DNA of 64,000 nt from Lachnospiraceae bacterium (GCA_022845955.1 AP025576.1:4712001-4776000), one strand, 5' to 3'. Numbered from the stretch's first letter, positions 36,049 to 45,672 are shown. The notes: generated by a model not told the origin, from the sequence alone. Program-made: numbers and translations.

Positions 36049-36933
36049 TCAAGATAATGTCATGCAAAGATCCATAAACAGCTGCATCAGCGGACTGATC
36101 CATTTGTTTTTATGATGTGCGCAGACGGCCGTAATGGATCTTCCGCAAATGGAGACGGGAATCCGGGCCAGCTCCCCGTTTTCCAACTCTTCCTGCACGG
36201 TAAAAGCGGGCAGAAAGGAAATTCCCACATCGTTTTTCACAAGGTTTTTGATGGTGGGAATACTCCACAGCTCAATGGTATGATCAAGCGTAATGCATTT
36301 ATCCCTAAGATACTGTTCGAAAATCTGCCGGAAAATACAGTTTGGCTCGTTAATGACAAACGGGACGGGAATGGTTCTGTCCGGTGTTATAAAATCCGGG
36401 TATAATCCTTTGGTTGCCGCAGATGCAACCAATATCAGCGGATAACTGCCCATAGGGTGCACGGTAAGGCTGGAGCCAAAACCTCCCACATCTTCATAAA
36501 ACACCCCCAGATCCAGGGTTCCGTTTAAAAGCTCATTTCGAATATCATAACAATTCATGGAACGCAGCAGCAGGCGCGCCTTTGGCGCCTGCCGGTGAAA
36601 GTCTTTCAAAACGGCAGGAAACCGGTAGCACAGAAGCGTTTCTGCTATGCCAACCCGTAAATCCCCCCGGCAGTCCGCCAGATTATCTTCGAAAAAACGC
36701 AGTTTGTCTACCGAATGCAATATCTCATCCACATAAGGCACCAAATTCTCCCCGGCCTTTGTCAAAACCATCCGGCGGCCGATTTTTTCAAAAAGGCGGA
36801 CGGACAGTTCCTGTTCCAGCTGGCCAATCTGAAAGGTAATGGCTGACTGGGTATAACCCAGTTTTTCAGCAGCTTTGCTGAATCCCCCTTCGTCAACGAT
36901 TGTCCGGAAGGTATGCAGATATTTCAAATCCAT
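36049..36933 (-). CDS. LysR family transcriptional regulator
   Basis: A 294-residue LysR protein. The N-terminal HTH reads EGGFSKAAEKLGYTQSAITF and the C-terminal domain is a typical inducer-binding fold (LRVGIAETLLCYRFPAVLKD). It is divergent from the MFS gene at 37076 with an inverted repeat between them, so it probably controls that transporter. Confidence 0.93.
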   Translation of the reverse strand: MDLKYLHTFRTIVDEGGFSKAAEKLGYTQSAITFQIGQLEQELSVRLFEKIGRRMVLTKAGENLVPYVDEILHSVDKLRFFEDNLADCRGDLRVGIAETLLCYRFPAVLKDFHRQAPKARLLLRSMNCYDIRNELLNGTLDLGVFYEDVGGFGSSLTVHPMGSYPLILVASAATKGLYPDFITPDRTIPVPFVINEPNCIFRQIFEQYLRDKCITLDHTIELWSIPTIKNLVKNDVGISFLPAFTVQEELENGELARIPVSICGRSITAVCAHHKNKWISPLMQLFMDLCMTLS

Positions 36934-36965
36934 AATGGGATTTCCCTTTCTTAATACTTCAATAG

Positions 36966-36995
36966 AATTGAAATGTATCTTAAATTATTTCAATT
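36966..36995. promoter_or_regulatory. Inverted repeat between LysR and MFS genes
   Basis: AATTGAAAT (36966-36974) and ATTTCAATT (36987-36995) are exact inverted copies with centres 21 bases apart, directly upstream of the MFS -35 element. This is a likely LysR binding site. Confidence 0.55.
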
Positions 36996-37023
36996 TTACA
37001 TAAGTTTTATATGGATGTATTAT
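36995..37023 (+). promoter_or_regulatory. Promoter of the MFS gene
   Basis: TTTACA (36995-37000), 17-base spacer and TATTAT (37018-37023), placed immediately after the inverted repeat. Confidence 0.5.
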
Positions 37024-37075
37024 AATCCACAGAAGAAAATCCGGCAACCCAAAAAACAAAAAAGGATGGTTACTT

Positions 37076-38344
37076 ATGAAACAGGAAATCAAAAAAAAGC
37101 AGCAATTGTTCCAGATAGTCGTGATTGTTGCCGCGGCATGTCTTGTACACGGCGTAATGCAGGGTGTACATGATAACTATGGGATTATGATGACCGGCCT
37201 CCTGCCGGTAACAGGTATCGGCTATGCGGAAATCAGCTTCTGCATTGGGGCCGGGGCTTTAGTCTATGGATTTGCCCAGCCTCTCCTGGGAATGCTGGCG
37301 CTCAAAAAGTCAAACGTATTTGTCATTTTTCTGGGAATCCTTTTTACCATCACCGGTCTGGCGGCCACACCTTTTTGCCGGAATTTTTTCCCGCTTTTCC
37401 TTTTTTTCGGGCTGATCCTGCCTTTTGGGACCACCGGCCTCTGCTTCGGCATCGTAATGGGAGCTATCACGCCGGTACTCGGGGAACGGCGGGCGGCGGT
37501 TGTTTCCGGCATTGTACAGGCCAGTGCCGGGATCGGCGATGCCCTGATGTCTCCCGGGCTGGAGGCGCTTATCTCCAATTTTGGCATTCATCTGACCATG
37601 ACGGTAACCGCTGTCCCATTCCTTATCATGATACCGGTTGTCCTGTGGCTTGGAAATACGAATAAAACCCATACTATCCTTCCAGACAATGAAGCGATCC
37701 GCAAAGAATCCCTTTCCGTCATTATTAAAAATGCACTGCGGGACAGAGACTACCGCCTGCTTGTGCTTGGCTTTTCCACCTGCGGCTTTCACATGTCTAT
37801 TATTGAAAGCCATCTTTTCTCCCAATATCTGTCCTATGGGATACCGGGGCGAATGGCTTCCCTCTCGCTGACTGTATATGGGATCGCCACCATGACAGGC
37901 GCTGTGGCCGTAGGATTTCTCGGCACAAAATTCCGCCTGAAACAGGTTCTGGGAGGTGTCTATACTGTACGGATTTTGGTTTCACTTGGTTTCCTTCTCC
38001 TGCCAAAAACAATTCCCTTCGCGTTTATCCAGGCAACGCTTCTCGGCTTGAGCGGAGATGCCACAGTGCCTCCCACATCCGGCATTATCAGCCGTAAATT
38101 CGGCTCGGGGAAAATGGCTGTCCTGTATGGATTTACTTTGATCGGACACCAAATCGGCGCCTTTGTCAGTTCTTTTCTCGGAGGCCTGCTCGTTAAAATG
38201 GGCCTTGGCTATACACCGTTATGGGCAATTGACATGCTATTGGCCGCCTTTGCAGCGGTTGTTAGTTTTTCCATACGAAATGATACCATTCCGGCAGCGG
38301 TTCGGCAGGGCAAACGCATTCACTGCACAAACCGTCAAACATGA
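37076..38344 (+). CDS. Major facilitator superfamily transporter
   Basis: A 422-residue protein with about twelve hydrophobic segments and the MFS pattern of two six-helix halves with a basic central loop (around 200-225). The short motif between helices 2 and 3 (AQPLLGMLALKKSNVFVIFL) fits the family. Monocarboxylate-type or drug-efflux-type function cannot be told apart. AAAGGA precedes the start. Controlled, probably, by the divergent LysR protein. Confidence 0.9.
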   Translation: MKQEIKKKQQLFQIVVIVAAACLVHGVMQGVHDNYGIMMTGLLPVTGIGYAEISFCIGAGALVYGFAQPLLGMLALKKSNVFVIFLGILFTITGLAATPFCRNFFPLFLFFGLILPFGTTGLCFGIVMGAITPVLGERRAAVVSGIVQASAGIGDALMSPGLEALISNFGIHLTMTVTAVPFLIMIPVVLWLGNTNKTHTILPDNEAIRKESLSVIIKNALRDRDYRLLVLGFSTCGFHMSIIESHLFSQYLSYGIPGRMASLSLTVYGIATMTGAVAVGFLGTKFRLKQVLGGVYTVRILVSLGFLLLPKTIPFAFIQATLLGLSGDATVPPTSGIISRKFGSGKMAVLYGFTLIGHQIGAFVSSFLGGLLVKMGLGYTPLWAIDMLLAAFAAVVSFSIRNDTIPAAVRQGKRIHCTNRQT

Positions 38345-38459
38345 AACACATTGGGGCACTTTATCCGGTCGTATGGGCATCATCCCCTGTACACGGATCC
38401 CCCATATCCTCTCATGCCCCTTACAAAGACTGCGCCCGGAAATACTTTGCCTGGTTCCC

Positions 38460-39008
38460 TCAGGAAAGCCTGCGGAGCACAAACCGCTGCTCCTGTTCTT
38501 CCTTTTTACGGATTTTGTACCCCTCCTTTAGCAGGGCTATTCCGGGCAAATCGCCTCCCACGCCGCATACCTTTGCATCCACATGCAGATGGTTATGCCC
38601 CGAATCCGACAGTTCATGGATATGTTCCGCTTTGTCCAGGGCCTCCTGGCTGTAGGTATGGACACTGAAATTCATACCGTCCCATACAGCTTCTTTTGAG
38701 TCTGCATCAGGCACATCCGGGCGGGGCTTTCTTATAAAATCCCGGTTTCCGTCCTCTATCCGTATCCCGCTTCCCTGCTTTTCCCTGATTTCCACAAACC
38801 GTACATCACAGTGATTGCCGTTTTCCTGGGGGCGCATATATCTGTGCTCCATCTCCGATACCCTTCTCTCATAAAGTCCCAGGCGGATTCCCCCTTTTCT
38901 GTCACAGTAGCTTTCCTCCGGCCCCCTGCCGTACCACCTTATCCCGTCATAGCATCCCGGAAGCTCCAGGCGCATCCCGAACCGGTAAAGATCCGTCTTG
39001 GGTGTCGT
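38460..39008 (-). pseudogene. C-terminal remnant of a GH2 beta-galactosidase (LacZ family)
   Basis: The frame encodes only the last 170-180 residues of a LacZ-like enzyme: LYRFGMRLELPGCYDGIRWY, then GRGPEESYCDRKGG and YMRPQENGNHCDVR, all diagnostic of the beta-galactosidase small-chain domain (domain 5). Full-length enzymes have about 1000 residues, and the catalytic barrel is absent. Upstream the frame meets a TGA at 39009-39011 and the sequence changes to an unrelated remnant. No ribosome site fits an internal start. A dead fragment. Confidence 0.8.
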
Positions 39009-39174
39009 TCAGGGTCTCCTCAGTCATACGCTATGCTGCCAATCTACAGCTCTCTCCTTCGATGATAATACGGAACTCAACAAGCTGTTCCACGCTTGTA
39101 TTATAATACAGCGTTCTTAATTTCTGCTCGATATCGCCGTTCAGGGAAACTATTAATAAAGTATTGTAAGATAT
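39001..39174 (-). pseudogene. Fragment of a GntR/FadR-type regulator (FCD domain)
   Basis: In this frame the minus strand reads GDIEQKLRTLYYNTSVEQLV, then EFRIIIEGESCRLAA, then a TAG at 39031-39033 and RMTEETLND. The stretch EFR...EGESCRLAA is the conserved beginning of the FCD effector domain of FadR-type GntR regulators. The HTH and the rest of the domain are missing and a stop interrupts it, so it is a decayed remnant. It joins the beta-galactosidase remnant directly, which marks an old deletion or recombination point near 39000. Confidence 0.5.
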
Positions 39175-39815
39175 TCAATGAAGAAAACCCATTGAAACTG
39201 ACATTTTTTCTTGCATAACTATGTTGAACGTTAATTATAAGCCTGTTTATCGCCCGCAATTTATATGTATAAATTTAATTTTTACAGTTTACGTGCTATT
39301 AAAAATACATGTAAAGTCAAAACTATGCATTTGACAGCCAAAGCTAATATAATCACTCAAGATATGCTAGAATTTAGATAATTTCAAATTATATCTGGAA
39401 GGAGACCAAAACAATATGTACATTATAGCAATCTGCAGTAATGATGATTCCTGCTTCTTTCAATTGGATAAGCTTATATCATCTTATCAAACACACTGCA
39501 AAGCAAAAACAGGGAAAAAAAACTGGTTGATAAAATAAGCATTACCTCCTTTTAGTTGATACAATCAATATATTAAAAAATATTATATGAATCAATAATG
39601 TATGTCTCTTTTGCCCGTCTGTTATCCTCTATTGTCAACTTATTAATTTACATATCAAATTACTATCATCATTATGAAAATTGTATAGTAATATAATTTA
39701 CATAAAGCCACCAATTAAACAATGTAAATCACTGTTTTTACATAAGTTGTGTAAAATAGATATAAAAACTGGTACAATTTATGTAATCATAAAGTGAAAT
39801 CAGAAAGGGGTAATT
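39175..39815. other. AT-rich intergenic stretch with repeated TTTACAT/ATGTAAA words
   Basis: About 640 bases of low-GC sequence, distinct from the flanking GC-rich sugar loci. It contains a truncated response-regulator start (39416-39538). Between 39697 and 39786 there are TTTACAT (39697, 39737), ATGTAAA (39722), GTGTAAAA (39749-39756 region) and ATGTAA (39781). These inverted words just before the ABC transporter suggest a regulator-controlled promoter. No other gene was found. Confidence 0.5.
39416..39538 (+). pseudogene. Truncated N-terminus of a LytTR-type response regulator
   Basis: An ATG behind GGAAGGAGA opens a 40-codon frame that starts MYIIAICSNDDSCFFQLDKL. The pattern IAIC-x-(D/N)-D at the N-terminus is the first strand and acidic pocket of AgrA/LytTR response regulators, which begin MYxIAICDDD. 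The frame ends after 40 residues, before the phosphorylation site. Most likely it is the stump of the regulator that once controlled the adjacent ABC transporter. A genuine short peptide cannot be excluded. Confidence 0.45.
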
Positions 39816-40523
39816 ATGTGTATATTAAAAATTAATAACATTAAAAAGTATTATGGTACGGAACCTAATCTGGTTAAAGCAGTCGATGATATTTCATTAA
39901 CTGTAAATAATAAGGAATTTATAACTATTTGCGGGATCTCCGGCAGTGGGAAGTCCACCCTGCTCCACTTAATAGGAGGGCTTGATACCCCCGATTCCGG
40001 GAGCATCCGTCTCTATAATAAAGAATTTCCCCTACTAAGCAAGGAGGAGCGCACGGTCTTCCGAAGGGAAAAGATAGGAGTCATTTTCCAATACTACAAT
40101 TTAATTCCCATGCTTACTGTACGGGAGAACATAATGCTTCCTGTAGAACTTGATAATAAGGAAGTGGATAAAGATTATTTTGATGAAATTATCAATATGC
40201 TGTCTATAAAAGAGAAGCTGAAAGCCCTTCCTTCTCAGCTTTCGGGAGGCCAGCAACAACGGGTTGCTATAGCACGTGCATTGATAGCAAAACCGGCAAT
40301 CCTCCTTGCTGATGAACCTACCGGGAACCTGGACAGCAAGAGCAGTGCCGATGTTATTGATTTGTTACTAAAAAGCCGTGAAATCTTTGGCCAGACCATA
40401 ATTATGATTACACACAATGTACAGATCGCCCGTATTGCCGACCGTACTCTTTATATTGAGGACGGAAAAATTATTGGAGAGGAGAGAAACCGGAATGATA
40501 TCCTTCAGAAGAATTACGAATAA
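39816..40523 (+). CDS. ABC transporter ATP-binding protein, MacB/BceA type
   Basis: A 235-residue ATPase with Walker [10 protein letters not shown], signature LSGGQQQR, Walker [13 protein letters not shown] and switch His in MITHN. Together with the FtsX-type permease it forms a two-gene exporter of the BceAB/MacB class, which protects cells from peptide antibiotics or bacteriocins. Its 3' end overlaps the permease gene by 29 bases. Codon use is richer in A/T than in the surrounding sugar loci, consistent with acquisition by transfer. Confidence 0.95.
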   Translation: MCILKINNIKKYYGTEPNLVKAVDDISLTVNNKEFITICGISGSGKSTLLHLIGGLDTPDSGSIRLYNKEFPLLSKEERTVFRREKIGVIFQYYNLIPMLTVRENIMLPVELDNKEVDKDYFDEIINMLSIKEKLKALPSQLSGGQQQRVAIARALIAKPAILLADEPTGNLDSKSSADVIDLLLKSREIFGQTIIMITHNVQIARIADRTLYIEDGKIIGEERNRNDILQKNYE

Positions 40524-42891
40524 TTGTATCCGCAATATTTCTATGTCTGTCATGAAATATGAGTGGAAGCGGAATCTGGTTCTGATACTTGCCATAATAT
40601 CAACTTCTGCCCTTCTCTCTGCCATGACACTAAATACCTTTTTTTATAACAATTTCCTTGAGCGCTCCATCAAGTCAAAATATCAGGCCGGCATTACTTC
40701 AATTAATGACGTAAAATTTCAGATACTGGAGAACAGCGGCGACGTGGAATTAATAGGGAAAATTTACCTTCTCCCTACAATTCATAATGAATCTTATTCC
40801 TTGGACATTTCTTATATAGATGAAAATGCTTTATCCTTAAATAATGTGAAGCTCCTTTCCGGTCATTTGCCCGAACTAACCGATGAAATAGCGGTTTCCA
40901 GTTCATTACTTGAAAGGCTGAACCTTCCTGATTCTGTGGAGCAGGCAATAACTTTGGATTTAGGCACCGGTCCCTGTCAGTATCAATTAACGGGAATAGT
41001 AGACACTCCTATTCAAGATAGAAAAGAAACCGTTATTGTATCCAGGGAATTTGTTAACCGGACGGTGTCTTCCGATTTATATTACTCTGCCTATCTTCGC
41101 TTTACCAACTCTGAACAAAAATCGGAAACAGAACTTAAAGAATTTATAAGCGATTTTATGGCGGAACACGGAATCGAACAGCAAAAATACTTCTTCAGTT
41201 CTTCTTATTTTATTTCTACTTCTCAGACTTTGTCTGAAAAGCTGGCTTCTGTATTAACTGCGGGTTGCATAATCCTTATTGCCTGTGCATTATTGATCTA
41301 CAGCTTGTTTTATACCACCATAGTTTCAAAAATACATGAATATGGAAGTTTTTTGCTGGCAGGCGCAAGCGAAAAACAATTATATAAAATAATACGTATG
41401 GAAGGCCGTATTCTTTCCATATTATCTATTCCCCCCGGGCTTTTGCTTGGCTCTGTCATCGCATACCTTATGATGCCTGCAGGATGGGATTTTTCAACTG
41501 TTCTTTTATGTAACTTACTGATAGCGCTGGTTCTCTTGCTCGTCATCAAATTATGCATACGCAAGCCAGCCAGGATTGCTGTCTCCCTTCCTATAATTGA
41601 GACAATAAAACTAACCAGCATGGATTCTGGTAAAGCAGGAGATTTTCATAACCGGAAAAAAAGTTACCGGATGTCTCCTTTTTCTTTAGCTTGTTTAAAT
41701 TTCAGCAGGAACAGGAAAAAAACACTGCTTACGCTGCTTGCCTTATGCTTTACGGGCATACTGCTTATTTCTTCTGCCACGCTCCTCGCTTCCTTTAATA
41801 TAGAAAAAGCCGCCCGTCTTGCTTTTCCTGACAGTGAAATAACCCTTATTTTAAATCAGGACAGCCAGGAGCTTAACTCCGTCCCAGAGGCTTCTATACA
41901 GGTAAACAATCCATTTGATGACACTTTAGTAGATTCCTTAACCTCTATACCTGGAGTTACAAATGTTCGTACCCGGCAAGGCGTTTTCACTCAGGTTGCA
42001 TGGCCGGATCAGGATCCGGTTGATTATCTTATGCACTGTACAGGCTTGGATGAACGGCAGGGACAAAAACTGCAGCCTTATTTAACAGAGGGCACCATTG
42101 ATTATCAGACATTGGTAAAAGAAAGAGGAATTATCATTAACAATCCGAACTCCAACTTGGAAAAATGGGAATCCTACCATCCACAGATAGGCGATAAAAT
42201 CCGCTTTTCAAAAACAGACGGTACAATTCTTACCCTTACAGTCCTGGGAATTACTGCTGCCGCCCATCAAGGTGTCGCAATAGATTTTATTTATATGCCA
42301 GTTGAATTTTTAGCCGAAATCAATCCGGAAGTCAGCAATTTTAATACTTATATTTATATCAAAACTGATGGTAACGATTTAGCTGGAATTGAAGAGAATG
42401 TCTACCGGCTTACTGCAGGTATCCCAATGGAATTCTGGTCTTATAAGGATTCTTTGCATATACAGGAAACAGGTATTTCTTCCCTGAAAAAAGTGGTTTA
42501 TTTTATCACCGCATTAATTGGCCTGTTTGGCCTTATTAACCTGATAAACACTCTGATTACAAGTTATATAAGCAGGAAAAGGGATATATCCCTGCTGCAG
42601 GCGGTAGGGTTAACTGATAAACAATTTATGAAGATGAATGTTATGGAATGTTTCATTTATTTCCTGACTATTATTCTTATTACTTTGACAGTTGGTACCG
42701 GAACCAGTCTTGTATTATATAATATAGTAAACAATATGGATGAAAATCCACTTTTTGTCTACCAGTTCCCGCTTCTGCCTGTATTGTTGTATTTCTTTTT
42801 GATTTTGATTATACAATTCATTTACATTGTTTGTATTAATCGAATCAATAACGCAAGGACAATAGGTGAAAAAATCCAACTTCCTGAATAA
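40495..42891 (+). CDS. FtsX-type ABC transporter permease, BceB/MacB-like
   Basis: A 798-residue permease. A first membrane segment near 25-45 is followed by an extracytoplasmic domain, a group of segments around 265-365, a further segment near 415, a large second extracytoplasmic domain, and three C-terminal segments ending near 790. Two FtsX domains are present (KLASVLTAGCIILIACALLI, and VVYFITALIGLFGLINLINT). The start at 40495 ([10 protein letters not shown]) follows GGAG; the open extension to 40417 lies inside the ATPase gene. No intact sensor kinase or regulator gene is adjacent. Confidence 0.92.
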   Translation: MISFRRITNNCIRNISMSVMKYEWKRNLVLILAIISTSALLSAMTLNTFFYNNFLERSIKSKYQAGITSINDVKFQILENSGDVELIGKIYLLPTIHNESYSLDISYIDENALSLNNVKLLSGHLPELTDEIAVSSSLLERLNLPDSVEQAITLDLGTGPCQYQLTGIVDTPIQDRKETVIVSREFVNRTVSSDLYYSAYLRFTNSEQKSETELKEFISDFMAEHGIEQQKYFFSSSYFISTSQTLSEKLASVLTAGCIILIACALLIYSLFYTTIVSKIHEYGSFLLAGASEKQLYKIIRMEGRILSILSIPPGLLLGSVIAYLMMPAGWDFSTVLLCNLLIALVLLLVIKLCIRKPARIAVSLPIIETIKLTSMDSGKAGDFHNRKKSYRMSPFSLACLNFSRNRKKTLLTLLALCFTGILLISSATLLASFNIEKAARLAFPDSEITLILNQDSQELNSVPEASIQVNNPFDDTLVDSLTSIPGVTNVRTRQGVFTQVAWPDQDPVDYLMHCTGLDERQGQKLQPYLTEGTIDYQTLVKERGIIINNPNSNLEKWESYHPQIGDKIRFSKTDGTILTLTVLGITAAAHQGVAIDFIYMPVEFLAEINPEVSNFNTYIYIKTDGNDLAGIEENVYRLTAGIPMEFWSYKDSLHIQETGISSLKKVVYFITALIGLFGLINLINTLITSYISRKRDISLLQAVGLTDKQFMKMNVMECFIYFLTIILITLTVGTGTSLVLYNIVNNMDENPLFVYQFPLLPVLLYFFLILIIQFIYIVCINRINNARTIGEKIQLPE

Positions 42892-43139
42892 TAAAAACAT
42901 ATCGAAAGAAAGTATGTACCTATACATACGGCTATCCAACTTGCCTATATGCTTTTTCTCTTGCCTTGAAGTTCTGCTGTGTTACCAAAGAAAAAGAATG
43001 CGCAGGCTGTATAAAGTGGACTTATCCTAAAGTGTATTACCATACAGGTTGGATATGCTATTGTAAACTCCCTGCAACACCGCAAAAAACAGGACTTGCA
43101 CTTTTAAGAAACAAGCGCCGCCAGGCGCACTGAAGAGGA
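42892..43139. other. Intergenic stretch without recognised gene
   Basis: About 250 bases between the permease stop and the bidirectional terminator. No frame with a ribosome site, repeat or RNA gene was recognised. Confidence 0.5.
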
Positions 43140-43182
43140 AAAACGTTGCCGCCCTATTAACAGGACGTTCGCAACGTTTTTT
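43140..43182. terminator. Bidirectional terminator-like hairpin
   Basis: AAAACGTTGC (43140-43149) and GCAACGTTTT (43171-43180) are exact inverted copies with T runs on the outer side in both directions, between the convergent ABC permease and ABC-F genes. The loop is long (21 bases). Confidence 0.55.
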
Positions 43183-43270
43183 AGTCTCTGACTGTATAAG
43201 GAGGGATCATAAACAGATTTATCTGTCAGGGGGAGAATTTTTTCCTTGATGTAAGTATAACCGTATTTTT

Positions 43271-45247
43271 TCAGCATCTGCCGCTCTCTTCCCACTCTAC
43301 CATCAGCGCTTCCAACTGTTCATCCGCCGCTGCGCACAGTTCCTCCAGCTCCATCAGCTTCTCATAATCCGACTGAATCGAAGGATCCTTACACTGTGCC
43401 TGATATGACGCAAGCTCTTCTTCCTTCTGTGCAATGAGCATTTCCAACCGCTCCAGGCGGCGTTTTCTCTTCGCTTCTTCTTTCCCCGGATTATAACCCT
43501 TCCGGCTGTTTTCCTTTTTGAGCGAAGACTCGCCGTCCACTGCATCCGTCTCCGGGCATCTGCCCTTTGCCGGTATGTCTGCATTTTTACCAACGGACTG
43601 TATTTTCCCCTCCGCCTGCTGCCCCTGCCGCTCTTTTTCGTCCGCCTGCAATTTTTCCCAATACTGCTCATAGCCGTAAGGATAATAATTAACGGTTCCG
43701 TCCTCAAATACCAGCAGGGAATCCGCAATTTCCTTCACAAAATATCTGTCGTGGGAAACAAAGAGCACGCTGCCGGGATACGCCTTCAGCATAGACTCCA
43801 GTGACTCCTTTCCCACGATATCCATATGGTTGGTCGGTTCGTCGAGTATCAGGTAATTGGGAAGCCGCATAAAGATTTTTGCCAGGGCAAGCCTTACCTT
43901 CTCCCCGCCGGAGAGCATGTTTATTTTCTTAAACACTTCCTCCTGCCCGAAAAGGAATGCTCCCAGCCAGGAACGGACCTCCAGACGCTTCCGATCCGGG
44001 AACTCCTCCCAGAAATCATCCAGAACCGTGTTATCGCTGGTATACTGTGCCATCTGCTGCTCAAAATACCCGATATCCGTACGTTCACCGAAGGTGAAGC
44101 TGCCGCCAAGCGGTTCCAGCTGACCTGTAAGCGTACGCAGCAGCGTGGATTTTCCGCTGCCGTTATCCCCTATAATTCCTATTTTCTGCCCCTTTTTCTG
44201 TTCAAAGCTCACTTCCGCCAAAGGCCTGTCATAGCCAATCCGCAGCCGTTCCGTCCTCAGTACGTCCGTAACGCTTTCCCTTGCCGGCTGAAAATCCGCA
44301 TGAAAGCTTTTCAAATCATATCTGTCAGGCGCATCGATTTTTACCATATGTTCAATCTGTTTGAGCTTGGAACGGGTCATCGCCACCTTGGTGGGCTTAT
44401 TTTTAAATCTGTCCACCAACTTCTGCAGCCGTTCTATCTCCTTTTGCTGCAGCTCGTAATCCTTCTTCTGTTTTTCCCAGTTCAGCCGTTTGCGTTCTAC
44501 AAATGCGGAGTAATTGCCGGGATATCTCACTGCCGTCTTATATTCAATTTCATAGACCACATCCACCACCCGGTCAAGGAACATCCTGTCATGGGACACA
44601 ATGACCACCGCCCTGTCATAATCTTTCAGATATCCTTCCAGCCAGCTGATAGTGGCCATATCCAGATGGTTGGTCGGCTCATCCAGAAGCAGGATATCCG
44701 GCTTGCTTAACAACATCCTGGCAAAAGCGATTTTCGTCTGCTGGCCGCCTGAAAATTCGGACAGCTTCTTCTGCTTATCCTCCGGTAAAAATCCCAGCTT
44801 CTTTATTACTATTTCATATTCCTTTTCAAAACTATAGCCGCCCAGGTAAGCAAACCGCTCTTCCAGTCTGACGTAACGGGAAACAGCAGTTTCCTCATTC
44901 TCCTTTCCCATGATCTCCACAAGACGTTCCATCTCTGCCTTCATCTGAAGCAGGTCGGAAAAAGCCTTACGCACCTCCTGCTCCATCGTCAGGCTGTCGT
45001 CCTCAAATGCATTCTGTTTTAAATACCCAATTACAGGCTTCCCCGCCCTTGCGATATAGATATCCTCATCACTGTCCCTCTTGGACAGCTCCACCTCTCC
45101 TGCAATAAGCTTTAATAATGTGGTCTTTCCGCACCCGTTCCGCCCTACTACTGCAATCTTTTCTTTACTGCGTATTTCAAAATTAATACGCTCAAGCACC
45201 GTTTCCGCTGCAAATCTTACCGCTCCGTTGCAAATCTGATATAACAT
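43271..45247 (-). CDS. ABC-F family ATPase
   Basis: A 658-residue soluble protein with two ABC domains and no membrane part. First domain: Walker A VVGRNGCGKTT, signature FSGGQQTK. Second domain: IIGDNGSGKST, LSGGEKVRLALAKI and YLILDEPTNHMD. The linker (about 240-310) is the P-site tRNA interaction motif region, and the C-terminus has a charged coiled coil (RRLERLEMLIAQKEEELA). ABC-F proteins act on the ribosome; some confer resistance to antibiotics of the 50S subunit. A leader with a tiny ORF and a terminator before this gene is typical of the inducible resistance type. The start at 45247 is preferred over 45283. Confidence 0.93.
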   Translation of the reverse strand: MLYQICNGAVRFAAETVLERINFEIRSKEKIAVVGRNGCGKTTLLKLIAGEVELSKRDSDEDIYIARAGKPVIGYLKQNAFEDDSLTMEQEVRKAFSDLLQMKAEMERLVEIMGKENEETAVSRYVRLEERFAYLGGYSFEKEYEIVIKKLGFLPEDKQKKLSEFSGGQQTKIAFARMLLSKPDILLLDEPTNHLDMATISWLEGYLKDYDRAVVIVSHDRMFLDRVVDVVYEIEYKTAVRYPGNYSAFVERKRLNWEKQKKDYELQQKEIERLQKLVDRFKNKPTKVAMTRSKLKQIEHMVKIDAPDRYDLKSFHADFQPARESVTDVLRTERLRIGYDRPLAEVSFEQKKGQKIGIIGDNGSGKSTLLRTLTGQLEPLGGSFTFGERTDIGYFEQQMAQYTSDNTVLDDFWEEFPDRKRLEVRSWLGAFLFGQEEVFKKINMLSGGEKVRLALAKIFMRLPNYLILDEPTNHMDIVGKESLESMLKAYPGSVLFVSHDRYFVKEIADSLLVFEDGTVNYYPYGYEQYWEKLQADEKERQGQQAEGKIQSVGKNADIPAKGRCPETDAVDGESSLKKENSRKGYNPGKEEAKRKRRLERLEMLIAQKEEELASYQAQCKDPSIQSDYEKLMELEELCAAADEQLEALMVEWEESGRC

Positions 45248-45280
45248 GATGGTTATCCTCTCTTTTTTTCGATAGTAAAA

Positions 45281-45320
45281 CAAAAAAAGACACTGTCTGC
45301 TTCCAAACAGTGCCAGTGCC
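45281..45320 (-). terminator. Leader terminator (attenuator) before the ABC-F gene
   Basis: CACTGT (45291-45296) pairs with ACAGTG (45307-45312), followed on the minus strand by TC and seven T. The tandem AGTGCC copies at 45309-45320 allow an alternative pairing. The hairpin ends about 35 bases before the ABC-F start, where it can only act on the leader transcript of that gene. Confidence 0.65.
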
Positions 45321-45507
45321 CAAACAAAAAAACAATAAAATGCGGCCCCTATTCCGCTTCAGAAACCTATAGCTTCCTCCGCCTGCCGCTTCCATCCATA
45401 TTCTGTCCTGCTGCCTGTTTGTAAATACAACAAAAATAAATCCGTTCTGCAATGCGGCATTTCTTCCGCACCGGACGAATTCCTGTCATTTTTTAAGTTG
45501 TAGTCTA

Positions 45508-45525
45508 CTACCAGCAGCGCTTCAT
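45508..45525 (-). CDS. Leader peptide MKRCW upstream of the ABC-F gene
   Basis: ATG AAG CGC TGC TGG TAG, with GGAGGAG five bases before it, about 60 bases into the leader transcript. Very short leader ORFs in front of a terminator are the hallmark of ribosome-mediated attenuation of ABC-F resistance genes. Stalled ribosomes here would prevent the terminator at 45281-45320. The ORF, site and hairpin are seen; regulation is inferred. Confidence 0.55.
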   Translation of the reverse strand: MKRCW

Positions 45526-45586
45526 GGGTCTCCTCCGGACAATCATCTTTTTTACCAGCGGTATACTTCCCGCCGTATTTATTTTT

Positions 45587-45615
45587 ACTATAGCAGGTGC
45601 GGCGGACAGCGTCAA
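45587..45615 (-). promoter_or_regulatory. Sigma-A promoter of the ABC-F gene
   Basis: TTGACG (45610-45615), 17-base spacer, TATAGT (45587-45592) on the minus strand. It would give a leader of about 330 bases that carries the MKRCW ORF and the attenuator. Confidence 0.7.
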
Positions 45616-45672
45616 TGCACAAATGCGGAAATTTTGAAAACTGGTATAAGATAGCGTTTGCTTTCATCTATC

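Noticed and set aside
43104-43295. 63-codon frame at the end of the ABC-F gene
   Set aside because: It runs through the terminator hairpin and overlaps the ABC-F stop; no family resemblance.
45359-45667. 102-codon frame in the ABC-F leader
   Set aside because: It starts upstream of the -35 element and spans promoter, leader ORF and part of the attenuator; a chance frame.
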